A stretch of 64,000 bases of DNA from Gluconobacter kondonii (lineage in GTDB: Bacteria > Pseudomonadota > Alphaproteobacteria > Acetobacterales > Acetobacteraceae): NCBI RefSeq assembly GCF_002723995.1, contig NZ_BEWP01000003.1, positions 223,982-287,981 of the forward strand, read 5' to 3'. A model generated the notes under the pieces. The model was not told where the DNA came from. It saw only the letters and a program-made list of their open reading frames with translations, and did not search any database. The translations under genes and the position numbers were made by a program. Shown here in pieces: positions 52,798-63,710 of the stretch (position 1 is the stretch's first letter; each line of letters begins with the position of its first letter).

Positions 52798-54279
52798 ATG
52801 TCTGACCGTTTCCATAAACGGCTGTGGCGCAACGCCGTCAGCTTTTCCCGCAGTCAGGAGCCCCATGCCTCCATCCATGCGGTGGAAGGTCTGCGCGAAT
52901 GTCCGACCTGCGGCCTTTTCCAGCATGTTCCGCGCCTCAAGCCCGGCCATCTGGCGGAGTGTCTGCGGTGTGGCTGTCAGCTCGCTCGCCGTCGTAAAAC
53001 ATCGCTGATCGGCGCTCCGGCGGCTTTCTGCATCACGTCCGCCGCGCTCTACGCAACACTTCTCATCAGCTCTCTTATGACGCTGAACGTTTATGGGCGC
53101 GAAAATACCGTCTCTCTCATGAGCGGCCCGATCGAACTCGGGCATCAGGGTTATGGCGCAATCGGCGTTCTTGTTGCGCTGGTGACGGTCCTGATGCCCG
53201 GAGTCATTATCGCCCTGATGGCGGCCATCCTGTATGGAGCCTCCCGCCCGCAAATGCCGGACTGGACCCCGCGTCTGCTCACCTGGTACGACCGCCTGCG
53301 CGGCTGGTCGATGGTGGAAGTCTATGTTCTCGGCGTGCTCGTGGCCTACACCAAGCTCGTTGATCTTGCGCTCGTCATTCTTCAGCCCGGCGTTTATCTT
53401 CTGGGGGGGCTGATGCTGAGTATGGCCGCCGTGGATTCGACGTTCGATGCCGAACGGATCTGGCGCAGCCGCGATATCAGCCCCACGCTGGACGATCATC
53501 AGGGCAACCTCCTGAGTGTCGCGCATCTGGACGCCCGCAATGGCGTTATCCCGCCTGTTAAAAACATGCTTTCCTGCCATGCCTGCGATCTGGTTCTGGC
53601 GTTTGATCACACCGTGCCGCAGGAGCAGGACATGGGCGACTGCCCCCGCTGCGGACAGATCCTGCGCCGCCGCAAGCCGCAGAGCCTCATTTCGGCCACC
53701 TGCCTTCTGGTGGCGGGTGTCGTGTTCTATCTGCCGGCCAATCTGCTGCCGGTCATGACCTACACCAAGGTGGGGCAGGGCGCGCCCAGCACCATTATTA
53801 GCGGTGTGATCGAGTTGTGGCAGGCGGGGATGGTCCCGTTATCGCTGCTGGTGCTGTTCGCCAGTATCACGGTGCCGGTCCTCAAGATCGTCGCCCTGAC
53901 CATCATGATCATCGGCACCCGGTTCCGCTCCCGCTGGCATTTGCGGAATCTCTCGAAGCTGTACCGGCTCGTCGTCATCATCGGTCGCTGGTCGATGATC
54001 GACGTTTTCATGATTTCCATCCTCGTCGCCGTCGTGCATTTTGGCTTTCTCGCCAATGTCACGGCCGATCCGGGGATGGTGTGCTTTGCTCTGGTTGTGA
54101 TTCTGACTATTTTCGCGGCAGAGCTTTTCGATCCCCGCGGCATGTGGGATGCAGCCGGTCTCAACGATGCGGTTGCGGATCCTGTAGCAGATAGTTCTGC
54201 TGAGGCAGAGTTCCCGCCTGCGTCTGCTGCGATTTCGCCTTCTTCTGACTCAAACGACATGGAGCCTGAACGCGCGTGA
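52798..54279 (+). CDS. pqiA: PqiA-family membrane protein of the lipid-transport (PqiABC) system
   Basis: The product is 493 aa. It has two repeats, each with a zinc-ribbon-like pair (CPTCGLFQ/CLRCGC near residues 35-60; CHACDL/CPRCGQ near 260-290) followed by four membrane helices. This is the PqiA/LetA fold. With PqiB and PqiC it forms an inner-membrane to outer-membrane lipid-transport bridge that protects the envelope. AGGAG lies about 4 nt before the ATG. The stop overlaps the pqiB GTG start by 4 nt. The C-terminus is a disordered Ser/Glu/Asp-rich tail of about 45 residues. Confidence 0.93.
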   Translation: MSDRFHKRLWRNAVSFSRSQEPHASIHAVEGLRECPTCGLFQHVPRLKPGHLAECLRCGCQLARRRKTSLIGAPAAFCITSAALYATLLISSLMTLNVYGRENTVSLMSGPIELGHQGYGAIGVLVALVTVLMPGVIIALMAAILYGASRPQMPDWTPRLLTWYDRLRGWSMVEVYVLGVLVAYTKLVDLALVILQPGVYLLGGLMLSMAAVDSTFDAERIWRSRDISPTLDDHQGNLLSVAHLDARNGVIPPVKNMLSCHACDLVLAFDHTVPQEQDMGDCPRCGQILRRRKPQSLISATCLLVAGVVFYLPANLLPVMTYTKVGQGAPSTIISGVIELWQAGMVPLSLLVLFASITVPVLKIVALTIMIIGTRFRSRWHLRNLSKLYRLVVIIGRWSMIDVFMISILVAVVHFGFLANVTADPGMVCFALVVILTIFAAELFDPRGMWDAAGLNDAVADPVADSSAEAEFPPASAAISPSSDSNDMEPERA

Positions 54280-55958
54280 GCGATTCCCGAAACAACCGGG
54301 GGGAGCAGCCGGTCTCGCCCAAGGAAGCCCCGGTGCGCCGCACCCGCTTCTCTCTTATTCTGCTGATTCCGGTGGTGGCCATTCTCATCGCTGGGTGGTT
54401 GGCGTGGGAGCATTTCGCCACGCGCGGCCCCGAGATCACCATCACGTTTGAAACGGCGGATGGCCTCACACCCGGTCAGACTCAGGTGAAGAACAAGGCC
54501 GTGACGCTCGGCACTGTGCAGGACATTACTCTGAGCGAAGACATGCAGCATGTTGACGTGACGGTGCAGATGAATGCCAACAGCGCTCATATCCTTACCG
54601 ACCACACCCGTTTCTGGGTTGTGCGTCCGCGGATCAATGGCGCGAGCATTACCGGCCTCGATACGCTGTTCTCCGGAGCCTATATCGCTCTGGATCCCGG
54701 TACGGATGACGGCCACTACCAGAAGTTCTTCAAAGGACTGGAATCGCCGCCCGGCGTTCGCTCGGACCAGCCGGGTGAGACGTTCTGGCTGGTGTCTCCC
54801 TCGCTGGGTTCGCTTGGTCCGGGGTCGCCGGTCTTCTTCCGCGATCTTCAGGTGGGTGAAGTACTCGGTTACACGATGCCGCCGGGTGGCAGAGGGCCAA
54901 TCGTGATTCAGGCCTTCGTCAAAGCGCCCTATGATCACTATCTACGGACGGACAGCCGTTTCTGGAACGTCTCTGGCGTTCAGGTCGGTCTCGGTGCGGG
55001 AGGGCTTAAAGTGCAGCTCAAATCGCTTCAGGCCCTGTTTTCTGGCGGGATTGCGTTCGGCTTGCCCGAGCAGCGCCTTGCCATCGACCTGCCCACTGCC
55101 CCCGCCAATTCCGTTTTCAAGCTCTATGCCAGCGAAGCCGATGCCGATAACGCCCGCTATCACAAGCGTCTGCGGGTCGTGACTTACATCAACTCCTCCG
55201 TCAAAGGTCTGACGAACGGCAGTCAGGTGACGATGTTCGGTCTTCAGATTGGTACGGTCACGGATGTTCGCCTCCGCCTCGAAGGCCCGACGAAGTTGCC
55301 CCGTGTCCGCGTGGATATGGAGCTTGAGCCTGAGCGTATGCTGTCGAACTGGGATGAGCGAATCGAGAACAGCAAGGATGCGCCCGTCGAGAAATATCTT
55401 CAGGCTTTCGTGGCTGAAGGGATGCGCGCCTCGGTTCAGAGCGCCAGCTTCCTGACTGGCGAATCGATGATCGCCCTGCAATTCGTCAAGAGCGCGCCTG
55501 TCACTACTCTGACTTATGAAGGTGATGTTGCTGTTCTCCCTAGTCAGGCTGGCGGCATGGACGGGATTATGGAATCCGTCTCCACCATCACTGACAAGAT
55601 TGCGGCAATGCCGCTGACTGAAATCGGTGGGCATGTGAATGATCTTCTGGCGCATGCGGATGGTCGTTTGAACAGTCCTGAAGTTACGCAGTCTCTCGCG
55701 GCCCTGCGCGATTCGCTTCAGAACCTGAACAAGCTGACGAAAACCGCTAACCAGAAGCTGCCGGAACTGATGAAGAGCCTTCAGAGCACGCTGAACAGTG
55801 CGCAATCGGTTCTGGGCGCTTACGGCGGTGATACAGATTTCCACCGCAGCCTTCAGGGCATGATCGTCCAGCTGACCCAGATGTCACGTTCCCTGCGTTT
55901 CCTCACGGATTATCTGGATCACCACCCCTCTGCTCTCATTACCGGCCGCAGGAACTGA
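54276..55958 (+). CDS. pqiB: PqiB, MCE-domain lipid-transport protein
   Basis: The product is 560 aa with a GTG start overlapping the pqiA stop. A short cytoplasmic N-terminus and one membrane anchor (LILLIPVVAILIAGWLAWE, residues about 28-46) precede three MCE domains (ITFETADGLTPGQTQVK; SLGPGSPVFFRDLQVGEV; LTNGSQVTMFGLQIGTV), then a long helical C-terminal region (about 430-555). Three MCE domains and the length match E. coli PqiB, which forms a hexameric periplasmic tube. pqiC follows after 3 bp. Confidence 0.94.
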   Translation: MSDSRNNRGEQPVSPKEAPVRRTRFSLILLIPVVAILIAGWLAWEHFATRGPEITITFETADGLTPGQTQVKNKAVTLGTVQDITLSEDMQHVDVTVQMNANSAHILTDHTRFWVVRPRINGASITGLDTLFSGAYIALDPGTDDGHYQKFFKGLESPPGVRSDQPGETFWLVSPSLGSLGPGSPVFFRDLQVGEVLGYTMPPGGRGPIVIQAFVKAPYDHYLRTDSRFWNVSGVQVGLGAGGLKVQLKSLQALFSGGIAFGLPEQRLAIDLPTAPANSVFKLYASEADADNARYHKRLRVVTYINSSVKGLTNGSQVTMFGLQIGTVTDVRLRLEGPTKLPRVRVDMELEPERMLSNWDERIENSKDAPVEKYLQAFVAEGMRASVQSASFLTGESMIALQFVKSAPVTTLTYEGDVAVLPSQAGGMDGIMESVSTITDKIAAMPLTEIGGHVNDLLAHADGRLNSPEVTQSLAALRDSLQNLNKLTKTANQKLPELMKSLQSTLNSAQSVLGAYGGDTDFHRSLQGMIVQLTQMSRSLRFLTDYLDHHPSALITGRRN

Positions 55959-55961
55959 GCC

Positions 55962-56579
55962 ATGACACAGTCTTCGACGCCCCGCTTTCGTCTCCTATCC
56001 CTGATGGGTGCTCTGGGGATGAGTGGCTTTCTTGCAGCCTGCAGCAGCGACCCGACGCTGTATACGCTTGCACCCGTACCGGGAGTGGCGCAGGCGGGCG
56101 GCCCTGTCGTGGTCGAGGTCCGGACGCCCGTTGTTAGCGCACGGCTGGATCGTGACACGATTGTCCGAGCCAATGAGGATTACCAGACGCATCTTGCCAC
56201 CGGCACAAGCTGGAGCGAGCCGCTTTCGGATATGGTCGGTCAGACGCTGACAAGTGATCTGGCCCAGCGTCTGCCGGGCACGACTGTTTTTGCCGAGAAT
56301 GATGCGGTGAACACGACACCGTTAGCTTATGTCGAACTGACCGTTCGTAATTTCGAAGCCGATTCGGCAGGACATGCGCTCGTGACGGGCACGCTGTCAG
56401 TTCACCCGGCAGAAAAGATGATTGGCCCTGTGCTGACATCGCCTGTTGTCTGGCAGTCGCAGGATGCGGTGGTATCCAGCACGACGAAACTGACTGCAGC
56501 CCTGAGTCAGGGAGTTGCCGCGATTGCCGACCAGGCTGCTGAAAAGCTCCGTCTTCTTCCGTCCCCCGTCACGAACTGA
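55962..56579 (+). CDS. pqiC: PqiC, ABC-type transport auxiliary lipoprotein
   Basis: The product is 205 aa. It is a lipoprotein with GFLAACSS as lipobox (Cys near residue 27) and a DUF330-type domain: TLYTLAPVPG, VEVRTPVVSARLDRDTIV, and a beta-strand-rich core ending in an Ala-rich helix. PqiC is the outer-membrane-anchored end of the PqiABC bridge. It is the third gene of the unit and ends at a bidirectional terminator. Confidence 0.92.
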   Translation: MTQSSTPRFRLLSLMGALGMSGFLAACSSDPTLYTLAPVPGVAQAGGPVVVEVRTPVVSARLDRDTIVRANEDYQTHLATGTSWSEPLSDMVGQTLTSDLAQRLPGTTVFAENDAVNTTPLAYVELTVRNFEADSAGHALVTGTLSVHPAEKMIGPVLTSPVVWQSQDAVVSSTTKLTAALSQGVAAIADQAAEKLRLLPSPVTN

Positions 56580-56603
56580 TGGGGTTCAGCAGAAGGCAGA
56601 AAC

Positions 56604-56636
56604 AAAAAAAGGCTCCCGAAATGGGAGCCTTTTTTG
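56604..56636. terminator. Bidirectional terminator between pqiC and nusG
   Basis: A GGCTCCC / GGGAGCC stem with GAAAT loop is flanked by seven A residues and six T residues. It ends both pqiABC (plus) and secE-nusG (minus). Confidence 0.92.
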
Positions 56637-56663
56637 TTGGAAAAACCGGCAGAAAGAAAAGCG

Positions 56664-57194
56664 TCAAAGCTTCTCGACCTGCGTGAAGTCGAGATCCACA
56701 GGCGTGGAGCGACCGAAGATGGAAACGCTGACCTTGAGGCGCTGACGCTCGTCGTCGACGTCTTCGATCATGCCACTGAAAGACGTGAACGGACCATCGG
56801 CCACACGAATCTGTTCGCCGATCTCGAAAGACAGGCTGGAACGGGGGCGTTCGACGCCTTCCTGAGCCTGTTTCATGATCCGGTCGGCTTCAGCAGCCGT
56901 AATAGGGGTCGGACGGTTGCGGGTTCCGAGGAAGCCGGTGACCTTGGGAGTATCTTTGACGAGATGCCAGGCTTCGTCCGTCAGTTCCATTTTGACGAGA
57001 ACGTAACCCGGGAAAAACTTGCGCTCTGCATTGACCTTACGGCCGCGGCGCATTTCCGTCACGTCTTCGGAGGGAACGAGGATCTGTTCGAAATGGTCCG
57101 AAAGGCCCTTCTGAGCCGCCTGTTCCTGAATATGACTCGCGATTTTTTTCTCGAATCCGGAATAGACGTGAACAACATACCAACGCTTCGCCAT
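56664..57194 (-). CDS. nusG: Transcription antitermination factor NusG
   Basis: The product is 176 aa. The NGN domain (residues 1-115) begins RWYVVHVYSGFEKKIA and contains RKFFPGYVLVKM and VTGFLG. The KOW domain (about 125-176) has IGEQIRVADGPFTSFSGMIEDVD. NusG binds RNA polymerase, reduces pausing and links it to Rho or ribosomes. It lies 9 bp after secE, but rplK does not follow: a terminator and convergent pqiC come directly after. Confidence 0.96.
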   Translation of the reverse strand: MAKRWYVVHVYSGFEKKIASHIQEQAAQKGLSDHFEQILVPSEDVTEMRRGRKVNAERKFFPGYVLVKMELTDEAWHLVKDTPKVTGFLGTRNRPTPITAAEADRIMKQAQEGVERPRSSLSFEIGEQIRVADGPFTSFSGMIEDVDDERQRLKVSVSIFGRSTPVDLDFTQVEKL

Positions 57195-57203
57195 GGTGCG
57201 AAC

Positions 57204-57458
57204 CTAGCCTCCGACGCCAAAAAGTCCGCGGACGCCGAGGCCGATCACCTGGTCCACGATGAAGAAGAAGATGCAGGTCACGGTTACCATGGCCAGCACG
57301 GCACCTGACGTGATCAGGGTGTTGCGACGGGTCGGCCACGTAACACGCTTGGCTTCGGCGCGGACGTCACGGACGTAAGCGACCAGATTGAAGCCGGATC
57401 CGCTCTTTTGAGGCGCTGGTTTGCGCGACTCGTCTTTCCGGGTACTGACCGACACCAT
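57204..57458 (-). CDS. secE: Preprotein translocase subunit SecE
   Basis: The product is 84 aa, a small single-helix SecE. The amphipathic segment VRDVRAEAKRVTWPTRRNTL carries the conserved RAExKRVTWPTR motif, followed by the membrane helix (SGAVLAMVTVTCIFFFIVDQVI). ATG 57458 has GAGG 3 nt upstream and gives the expected length. tRNA-Trp is just upstream and nusG downstream. Confidence 0.94.
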   Translation of the reverse strand: MVSVSTRKDESRKPAPQKSGSGFNLVAYVRDVRAEAKRVTWPTRRNTLITSGAVLAMVTVTCIFFFIVDQVIGLGVRGLFGVGG

Positions 57459-57520
57459 CGTCCTCGAATCAAGTGAAAATCCCGTTCCCGGTGTCGGGGA
57501 GGACATCCGGCGAAAAGGAG

Positions 57521-57597
57521 TGGCAGGGGCGGAGGGTCTCGAACTCTCAACCTCCGGTTTTGGAGACCGGCGCTCTAGCCAATTGAGCTACACCCCT
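57521..57597 (-). tRNA. tRNA-Trp (anticodon CCA)
   Basis: The 77-nt cloverleaf on the minus strand has acceptor AGGGGTG/CGCCCCT, anticodon stem CCGGT/ACCGG with loop CTCCAAA, discriminator G and an encoded CCA. It precedes secE-nusG, a widely conserved order. On the minus strand a TTGACT (57669-57674) about 70 nt upstream could be its -35 box, but no good -10 follows. Confidence 0.96.
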
Positions 57598-57766
57598 ATC
57601 GTCGAGCAGGGCGTTTTGCAACGTCATGCCAGCGACAGTGGCCGCAAAAGAGAATGTTCAGGAGTAAAAGTCAAGTGCCCCAAACATCTTTGTTGTGGAA
57701 TTTCCATTTTGGATTTTCCCCCTTGCGGGTTCGACGCTAGGTGGAGTAAGGACACTCCCAATCCGA

Positions 57767-57840
57767 GCGGGCGTAGCATAGTGGTAATGCAGTAGCCTTC
57801 CAAGCTTCTTAGGAGGGTTCGATTCCCTTCGCCCGCTCCA
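57767..57840 (+). tRNA. tRNA-Gly (anticodon TCC)
   Basis: The 74-nt cloverleaf has acceptor GCGGGCG/CGCCCGC, D-stem GCAT/ATGC, anticodon stem GTAGC/GCTTC with one T-T mismatch, loop CTTCCAA, T-arm TTCGATT, discriminator T and an encoded CCA. It reads GGA and GGG codons. TTGCGG at 57723-57728 with TAAGGA 18 nt later is a weak promoter candidate. Confidence 0.95.
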
Positions 57841-57867
57841 GATTTCCAGAAAATTCAGTTCCTGTTC

Positions 57868-58404
57868 TCACTGCCATTGGCAGGGAGTATGCGATGGTGT
57901 TGCGTCTCCGAACTGGAGAACCTGAAGTGCTACGGCCGCATCGCCGACATTTCCGGACAGATGGCCCTTGGGGTCTGAGCCGTGAGCAACCGGCGCCACG
58001 TCCTCGCTGAGCAGGATATCTCCCGGATTCAGTTCGACGCTGGTCCCGTCCATGGCCTTGACGAAATAGATTCCCGAAAGCGGCACGATCCACTGCACCC
58101 GATGACTTTCGCTCCATCCTCCCTTCCAGTGCGGAGGCTGAACGCGCAGCGTTACGGTTGCCGGTCCGTCATGGGGGCTGCTGAGCATGATTTTGTCGCC
58201 ATCGGGCGTGAGAGAATCTTCATGGAAGGTCGACATCTTGCATTTGGTCAGGTGCGTGGTTCCCTGCGGATCGGTCCAGTTGTCCCAGTAGGAGATGGTG
58301 GGGAAGGAGGGTTTGTCCTCGATGGGGGTCGCATAAGCTGCTGTACCCAGTACGGGGACGGACAGGGCGCCGAGCAGGAGAAAAAGGCGCTTCTGGATAG
58401 ACAT
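57868..58404 (-). CDS. Secreted cupin-like protein of unknown function
   Basis: The product is 178 aa. A Sec signal peptide (RLFLLLGALSVPVLGTAAYA) is followed by a beta-rich domain resembling a single cupin barrel, with VQWIVPLSGIYFVKAMDGTSVELNPGDILLSED as the most cupin-like segment (positions about 105-140). A downstream PVAHGSD could provide a His ligand. Two Cys residues in the mature chain are far apart. I do not recognise a specific family. ATG 58404 has GGAG 5 nt upstream and starts the signal peptide; the longer frame is rejected. It is convergent with tRNA-Gly. Confidence 0.78.
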   Translation of the reverse strand: MSIQKRLFLLLGALSVPVLGTAAYATPIEDKPSFPTISYWDNWTDPQGTTHLTKCKMSTFHEDSLTPDGDKIMLSSPHDGPATVTLRVQPPHWKGGWSESHRVQWIVPLSGIYFVKAMDGTSVELNPGDILLSEDVAPVAHGSDPKGHLSGNVGDAAVALQVLQFGDATPSHTPCQWQ

Positions 58405-58734
58405 CGAATCTCCATATGTTTTTTGTTGGGGAGGGCGTGACGGGGCAGAAGAAAATCTGCCGGAAAGCCGCTGTGAAACGCCCGTCATGCCAGTTCGGCA
58501 GCATAAAACGCAAACCCGCGTCACGATCCTTCAGTCTGAGGGTCCTATTTGCGATCCTCTTGGTTGCGCAGGGCTGGGACAGCGTGCTAGAGGCGGCGCC
58601 AAGTGGAGGACCGGGTTTCAGACGAATCCTGCGCAGGGACGTCTATGCCCGGTCCGGACAGTTTTGATGCAAGGGACCGGATAAGCCGGTTCCGGCCGCA
58701 CTCTGCGGCGGATTTAGTGAGACGGAACACGCGT
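58405..58734. other. 330-bp divergent region between the cupin-like gene and atpH
   Basis: It must hold the promoters of both genes. The only element I can point to is the candidate atp promoter at 58564-58592. The rest shows no dyad and no small gene with a ribosome site. Confidence 0.5.
58564..58592 (+). promoter_or_regulatory. Candidate promoter of the atpHAGDC operon
   Basis: TTGCGC and CTAGAG are separated by 17 nt. The -10 departs from TATAAT but resembles the other proposed -10 boxes in this window. It lies about 140 bp before atpH. Confidence 0.4.
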
Positions 58735-59307
58735 GTGACGGTGACACAGGTGCCGCAGGTTGGACAGACAGGGGGCTTGGCCCAGCGCTACGCCCGTGCG
58801 CTTTATGATCTTGCTTCGGAGCAGGGAACTCTTCCCGACGTTCTGGGTGAAGTGAAGGCGCTGCGTACCGCCATTTCCGAAAGCGACGACCTGCGGAAAT
58901 TCCTGGCTGACGCCCGGTTGGACATCCGACAGGGTCAGACGGTTTCGAATGTCCTGATGTCGAAGCTCGGCTTTGGAGACGTCCTGCGTCGGTTTGTCGG
59001 CGTTATCGCCGATAATCGCCGTCTGCCCGATCTTGCATCCATTCTGGACGGTGTTCTGGCGCTTGATTCCGCCCTGCGTGGCGAAGTCGTGGCCGAAGTC
59101 CGCTCCGCACAGCCTCTTAACGACACGCAGCGCAGCCAGCTTCAGGCCCGACTGGCCGAAGCCGGCTACAGCCGCGTGTCCATGACCGAACATACGGACG
59201 CTGCCCTCCTTGGTGGCATGACCGTACGGATCGGTTCCACACTCTTTGACACTTCGATCGCCGGGCGCCTGACCCGCCTGCAGAACGCCATGAAGGGAGC
59301 CGCGTGA
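58735..59307 (+). CDS. atpH: F1 ATP synthase delta subunit
   Basis: The product is 190 aa from GTG 58735. Delta caps the F1 head and links it to the peripheral stalk. Typical features are [14 protein letters not shown] at the N-terminus, [14 protein letters not shown] in the middle, and the C-terminal [23 protein letters not shown]. The ribosome site is weak, and GTG 58741 is an alternative. The stop overlaps the atpA start by 1 nt. It is the first gene of the atpHAGDC operon. Confidence 0.94.
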   Translation: MTVTQVPQVGQTGGLAQRYARALYDLASEQGTLPDVLGEVKALRTAISESDDLRKFLADARLDIRQGQTVSNVLMSKLGFGDVLRRFVGVIADNRRLPDLASILDGVLALDSALRGEVVAEVRSAQPLNDTQRSQLQARLAEAGYSRVSMTEHTDAALLGGMTVRIGSTLFDTSIAGRLTRLQNAMKGAA

Positions 59308-60842
59308 TGGATATCCGTCCCGCCGAGATTTCGGACATCCTCAAGCAGCAGATCGCGTCTTTCGACCAGGTCGAGACCGTTTCAGAGACAGGCACGGTCC
59401 TGTCCATCGGTGACGGCATCGCCCGCGTCTACGGCCTGAACAACGTCATGGCCGGTGAAATGGTCGAGTTCGAAGGAACCGGCCTCAAGGGCATGGCCCT
59501 GAACCTCGAAGCCGACAATGTCGGTGTGGTTCTGTTCGGCGACGGCGATGGCATCCGCGAGGGCGACACAGTCCTGCGTACGAAGTCCGTGGTTGAAGTT
59601 CCGGTCGGCAAGGGCCTGCTCGGACGCGTGGTTGACGGTCTGGGCAACCCGATCGACGGCCGTGGTCCGCTGACAGACGTTGAATACCGCCGCGCCGAAG
59701 TGAAAGCTCCGGGCATCATGCCGCGCCAGTCGGTCAGCGAGCCGATGCAGACCGGCATCAAGGCGATCGATGCGCTCGTCCCCATCGGACGTGGCCAGCG
59801 TGAGCTGATCATCGGTGACCGCCAGACGGGCAAGACCGCGATCCTGATCGACACCATTGTCGCCCAGAAGCCGGTCAATGCCGAAGGTGATCCGAAGAAA
59901 TCCCTGTACTGCATCTACGTCGCCATCGGCCAGAAGCGCTCCACGGTGGCCAACCTGGTCCGCACGCTGACCGAGCATGGCGCGATGGAATATTCAATCG
60001 TTGTGGCCGCTACGGCCTCCGATGCGGCTCCGATGCAGTATCTTGCACCGTACACGGCCTGCGCCATGGGTGAGTACTTCCGTGACAACGGCATGCACGC
60101 TCTCGTCTGCTACGACGATCTGTCCAAGCAGGCTGTGGCTTACCGTCAGATGTCCCTGCTGCTGCGTCGTCCGCCGGCACGTGAAGCGTTCCCGGGTGAC
60201 GTGTTCTACCTGCACTCCCGTCTTCTGGAGCGTGCGGCCAAGATGTCCGACGCCAATGGCGGCGGCTCCCTGACGGCCCTGCCGGTTATCGAGACGCAGG
60301 CTGGTGATACGGCTGCCTACATCCCGACCAACGTGATCTCCATCACTGACGGTCAGATCTTCCTTGAGACGGACCTGTTCTACAAGGGCATCCGTCCGGC
60401 CGTGAACGTCGGTGGCTCCGTGTCCCGCGTGGGTTCCGCAGCCCAGATCAAGGCGATGAAGCAGGTTGCCGGCAAGATCAAGCTGGAGCTGGCGCAGTAT
60501 CGTGAAATGGCTGCGTTCTCGCAGTTTGCTTCCGATCTGGATGCCGCAACCCGCAAGCAGCTCGATCGTGGTGCGCGCCTCGTCGAACTGCTGAAGCAGC
60601 CCGAGACGTCCCCGCTGCCCGTCGAAGAGCAGGTTGTTGTTCTTTACGCCGGTACGCGTGGCTACGTTGATCCGATCGCCGTGGATAAGGTTGTGGCCTA
60701 CGAAGCCGCTCTCTTGTCCGAGCTGCGCGGTGCGGGCTCTGACATCCTGACGGCCATTCGCAATGACCGCCAGATCAAGCCGGAGACGGAAGGCAAGCTC
60801 AAGGAGCTGCTCGAAGCATTCGGCAAGCGCTTTTCGGCCTGA
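59307..60842 (+). CDS. atpA: F1 ATP synthase alpha subunit
   Basis: The product is 511 aa. It forms the non-catalytic nucleotide sites of F1. The P-loop is GDRQTGKTA near residue 170, and [17 protein letters not shown] near 363-379 contains the alpha-subunit signature and the arginine finger. The N-terminus [16 protein letters not shown] binds delta. ATG 59307 has GGGAG 7 nt upstream; a GTG one codon earlier is possible. atpG follows after 9 bp. Confidence 0.97.
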   Translation: MDIRPAEISDILKQQIASFDQVETVSETGTVLSIGDGIARVYGLNNVMAGEMVEFEGTGLKGMALNLEADNVGVVLFGDGDGIREGDTVLRTKSVVEVPVGKGLLGRVVDGLGNPIDGRGPLTDVEYRRAEVKAPGIMPRQSVSEPMQTGIKAIDALVPIGRGQRELIIGDRQTGKTAILIDTIVAQKPVNAEGDPKKSLYCIYVAIGQKRSTVANLVRTLTEHGAMEYSIVVAATASDAAPMQYLAPYTACAMGEYFRDNGMHALVCYDDLSKQAVAYRQMSLLLRRPPAREAFPGDVFYLHSRLLERAAKMSDANGGGSLTALPVIETQAGDTAAYIPTNVISITDGQIFLETDLFYKGIRPAVNVGGSVSRVGSAAQIKAMKQVAGKIKLELAQYREMAAFSQFASDLDAATRKQLDRGARLVELLKQPETSPLPVEEQVVVLYAGTRGYVDPIAVDKVVAYEAALLSELRGAGSDILTAIRNDRQIKPETEGKLKELLEAFGKRFSA

Positions 60843-60851
60843 GGATAGCCC

Positions 60852-63228
<2,377 letters not shown>

Positions 63229-63232
63229 TCCG

Positions 63233-63649
63233 ATGCCGCTTCGCATCGAGATTGTCAGCCCGGAAAAGCGCCTTGTCGAACGTGATGTCGACATGGCCGT
63301 GGTCCCGGGCATGGAAGGCGATATTGCAGCCATGCCGGACCGCGCACCGCTGATGCTTCAGCTGCGGGGCGGCGTTGTGGCCCTTTATCAGGGTGACAAG
63401 ATCGTGGACCGTTACTTTGTGACGGGCGGATTCGCCGATATGGGCGCAGATCACTGCACCATTCTGGCCGACTCCGCGCAGCTCATGAGCGAGCTGTCTG
63501 TAGACGAGGCGAAGGCCCGTCTGCGGGATCTGGAAAGCCGTTGGGCCGAAATCGGTCCGAACGACGTCGACATGCACGACCAGATCAGCCGCGAGCTTCA
63601 GTCGGTTCGCGCTGAACTGGAAGCTGTTCAGGATCGCAGCCCGGCCTGA
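63233..63649 (+). CDS. atpC: F1 ATP synthase epsilon subunit
   Basis: The product is 138 aa. It has the N-terminal beta-sandwich (LRIEIVSPEKRLVERDVDMAVVPGMEGD) and the C-terminal helical hairpin (ELSVDEAKARLRDLESR). Epsilon connects gamma to the c ring and damps ATP hydrolysis. AGGAGG is 9 nt upstream, inside the end of atpD. It is the last gene of the operon and is followed by a strong terminator. Confidence 0.96.
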   Translation: MPLRIEIVSPEKRLVERDVDMAVVPGMEGDIAAMPDRAPLMLQLRGGVVALYQGDKIVDRYFVTGGFADMGADHCTILADSAQLMSELSVDEAKARLRDLESRWAEIGPNDVDMHDQISRELQSVRAELEAVQDRSPA

Positions 63650-63672
63650 GACTTCCGTTTAGATCAAATTTG

Positions 63673-63710
63673 AAAAACCCGCTTCATCGCAAGGTGAAGC
63701 GGGTTTTTCT
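63673..63710 (+). terminator. Rho-independent terminator of the atp operon
   Basis: An AACCCGCTTCA / TGAAGCGGGTT stem with an 8-nt loop is flanked by A residues before and five T residues after, 24 bp past the atpC stop. Confidence 0.95.

Noticed and set aside
53760..54938. 392-codon minus-strand frame across the pqiA/pqiB junction
   Set aside because: It runs antisense to two well-identified overlapping genes and has no family features.
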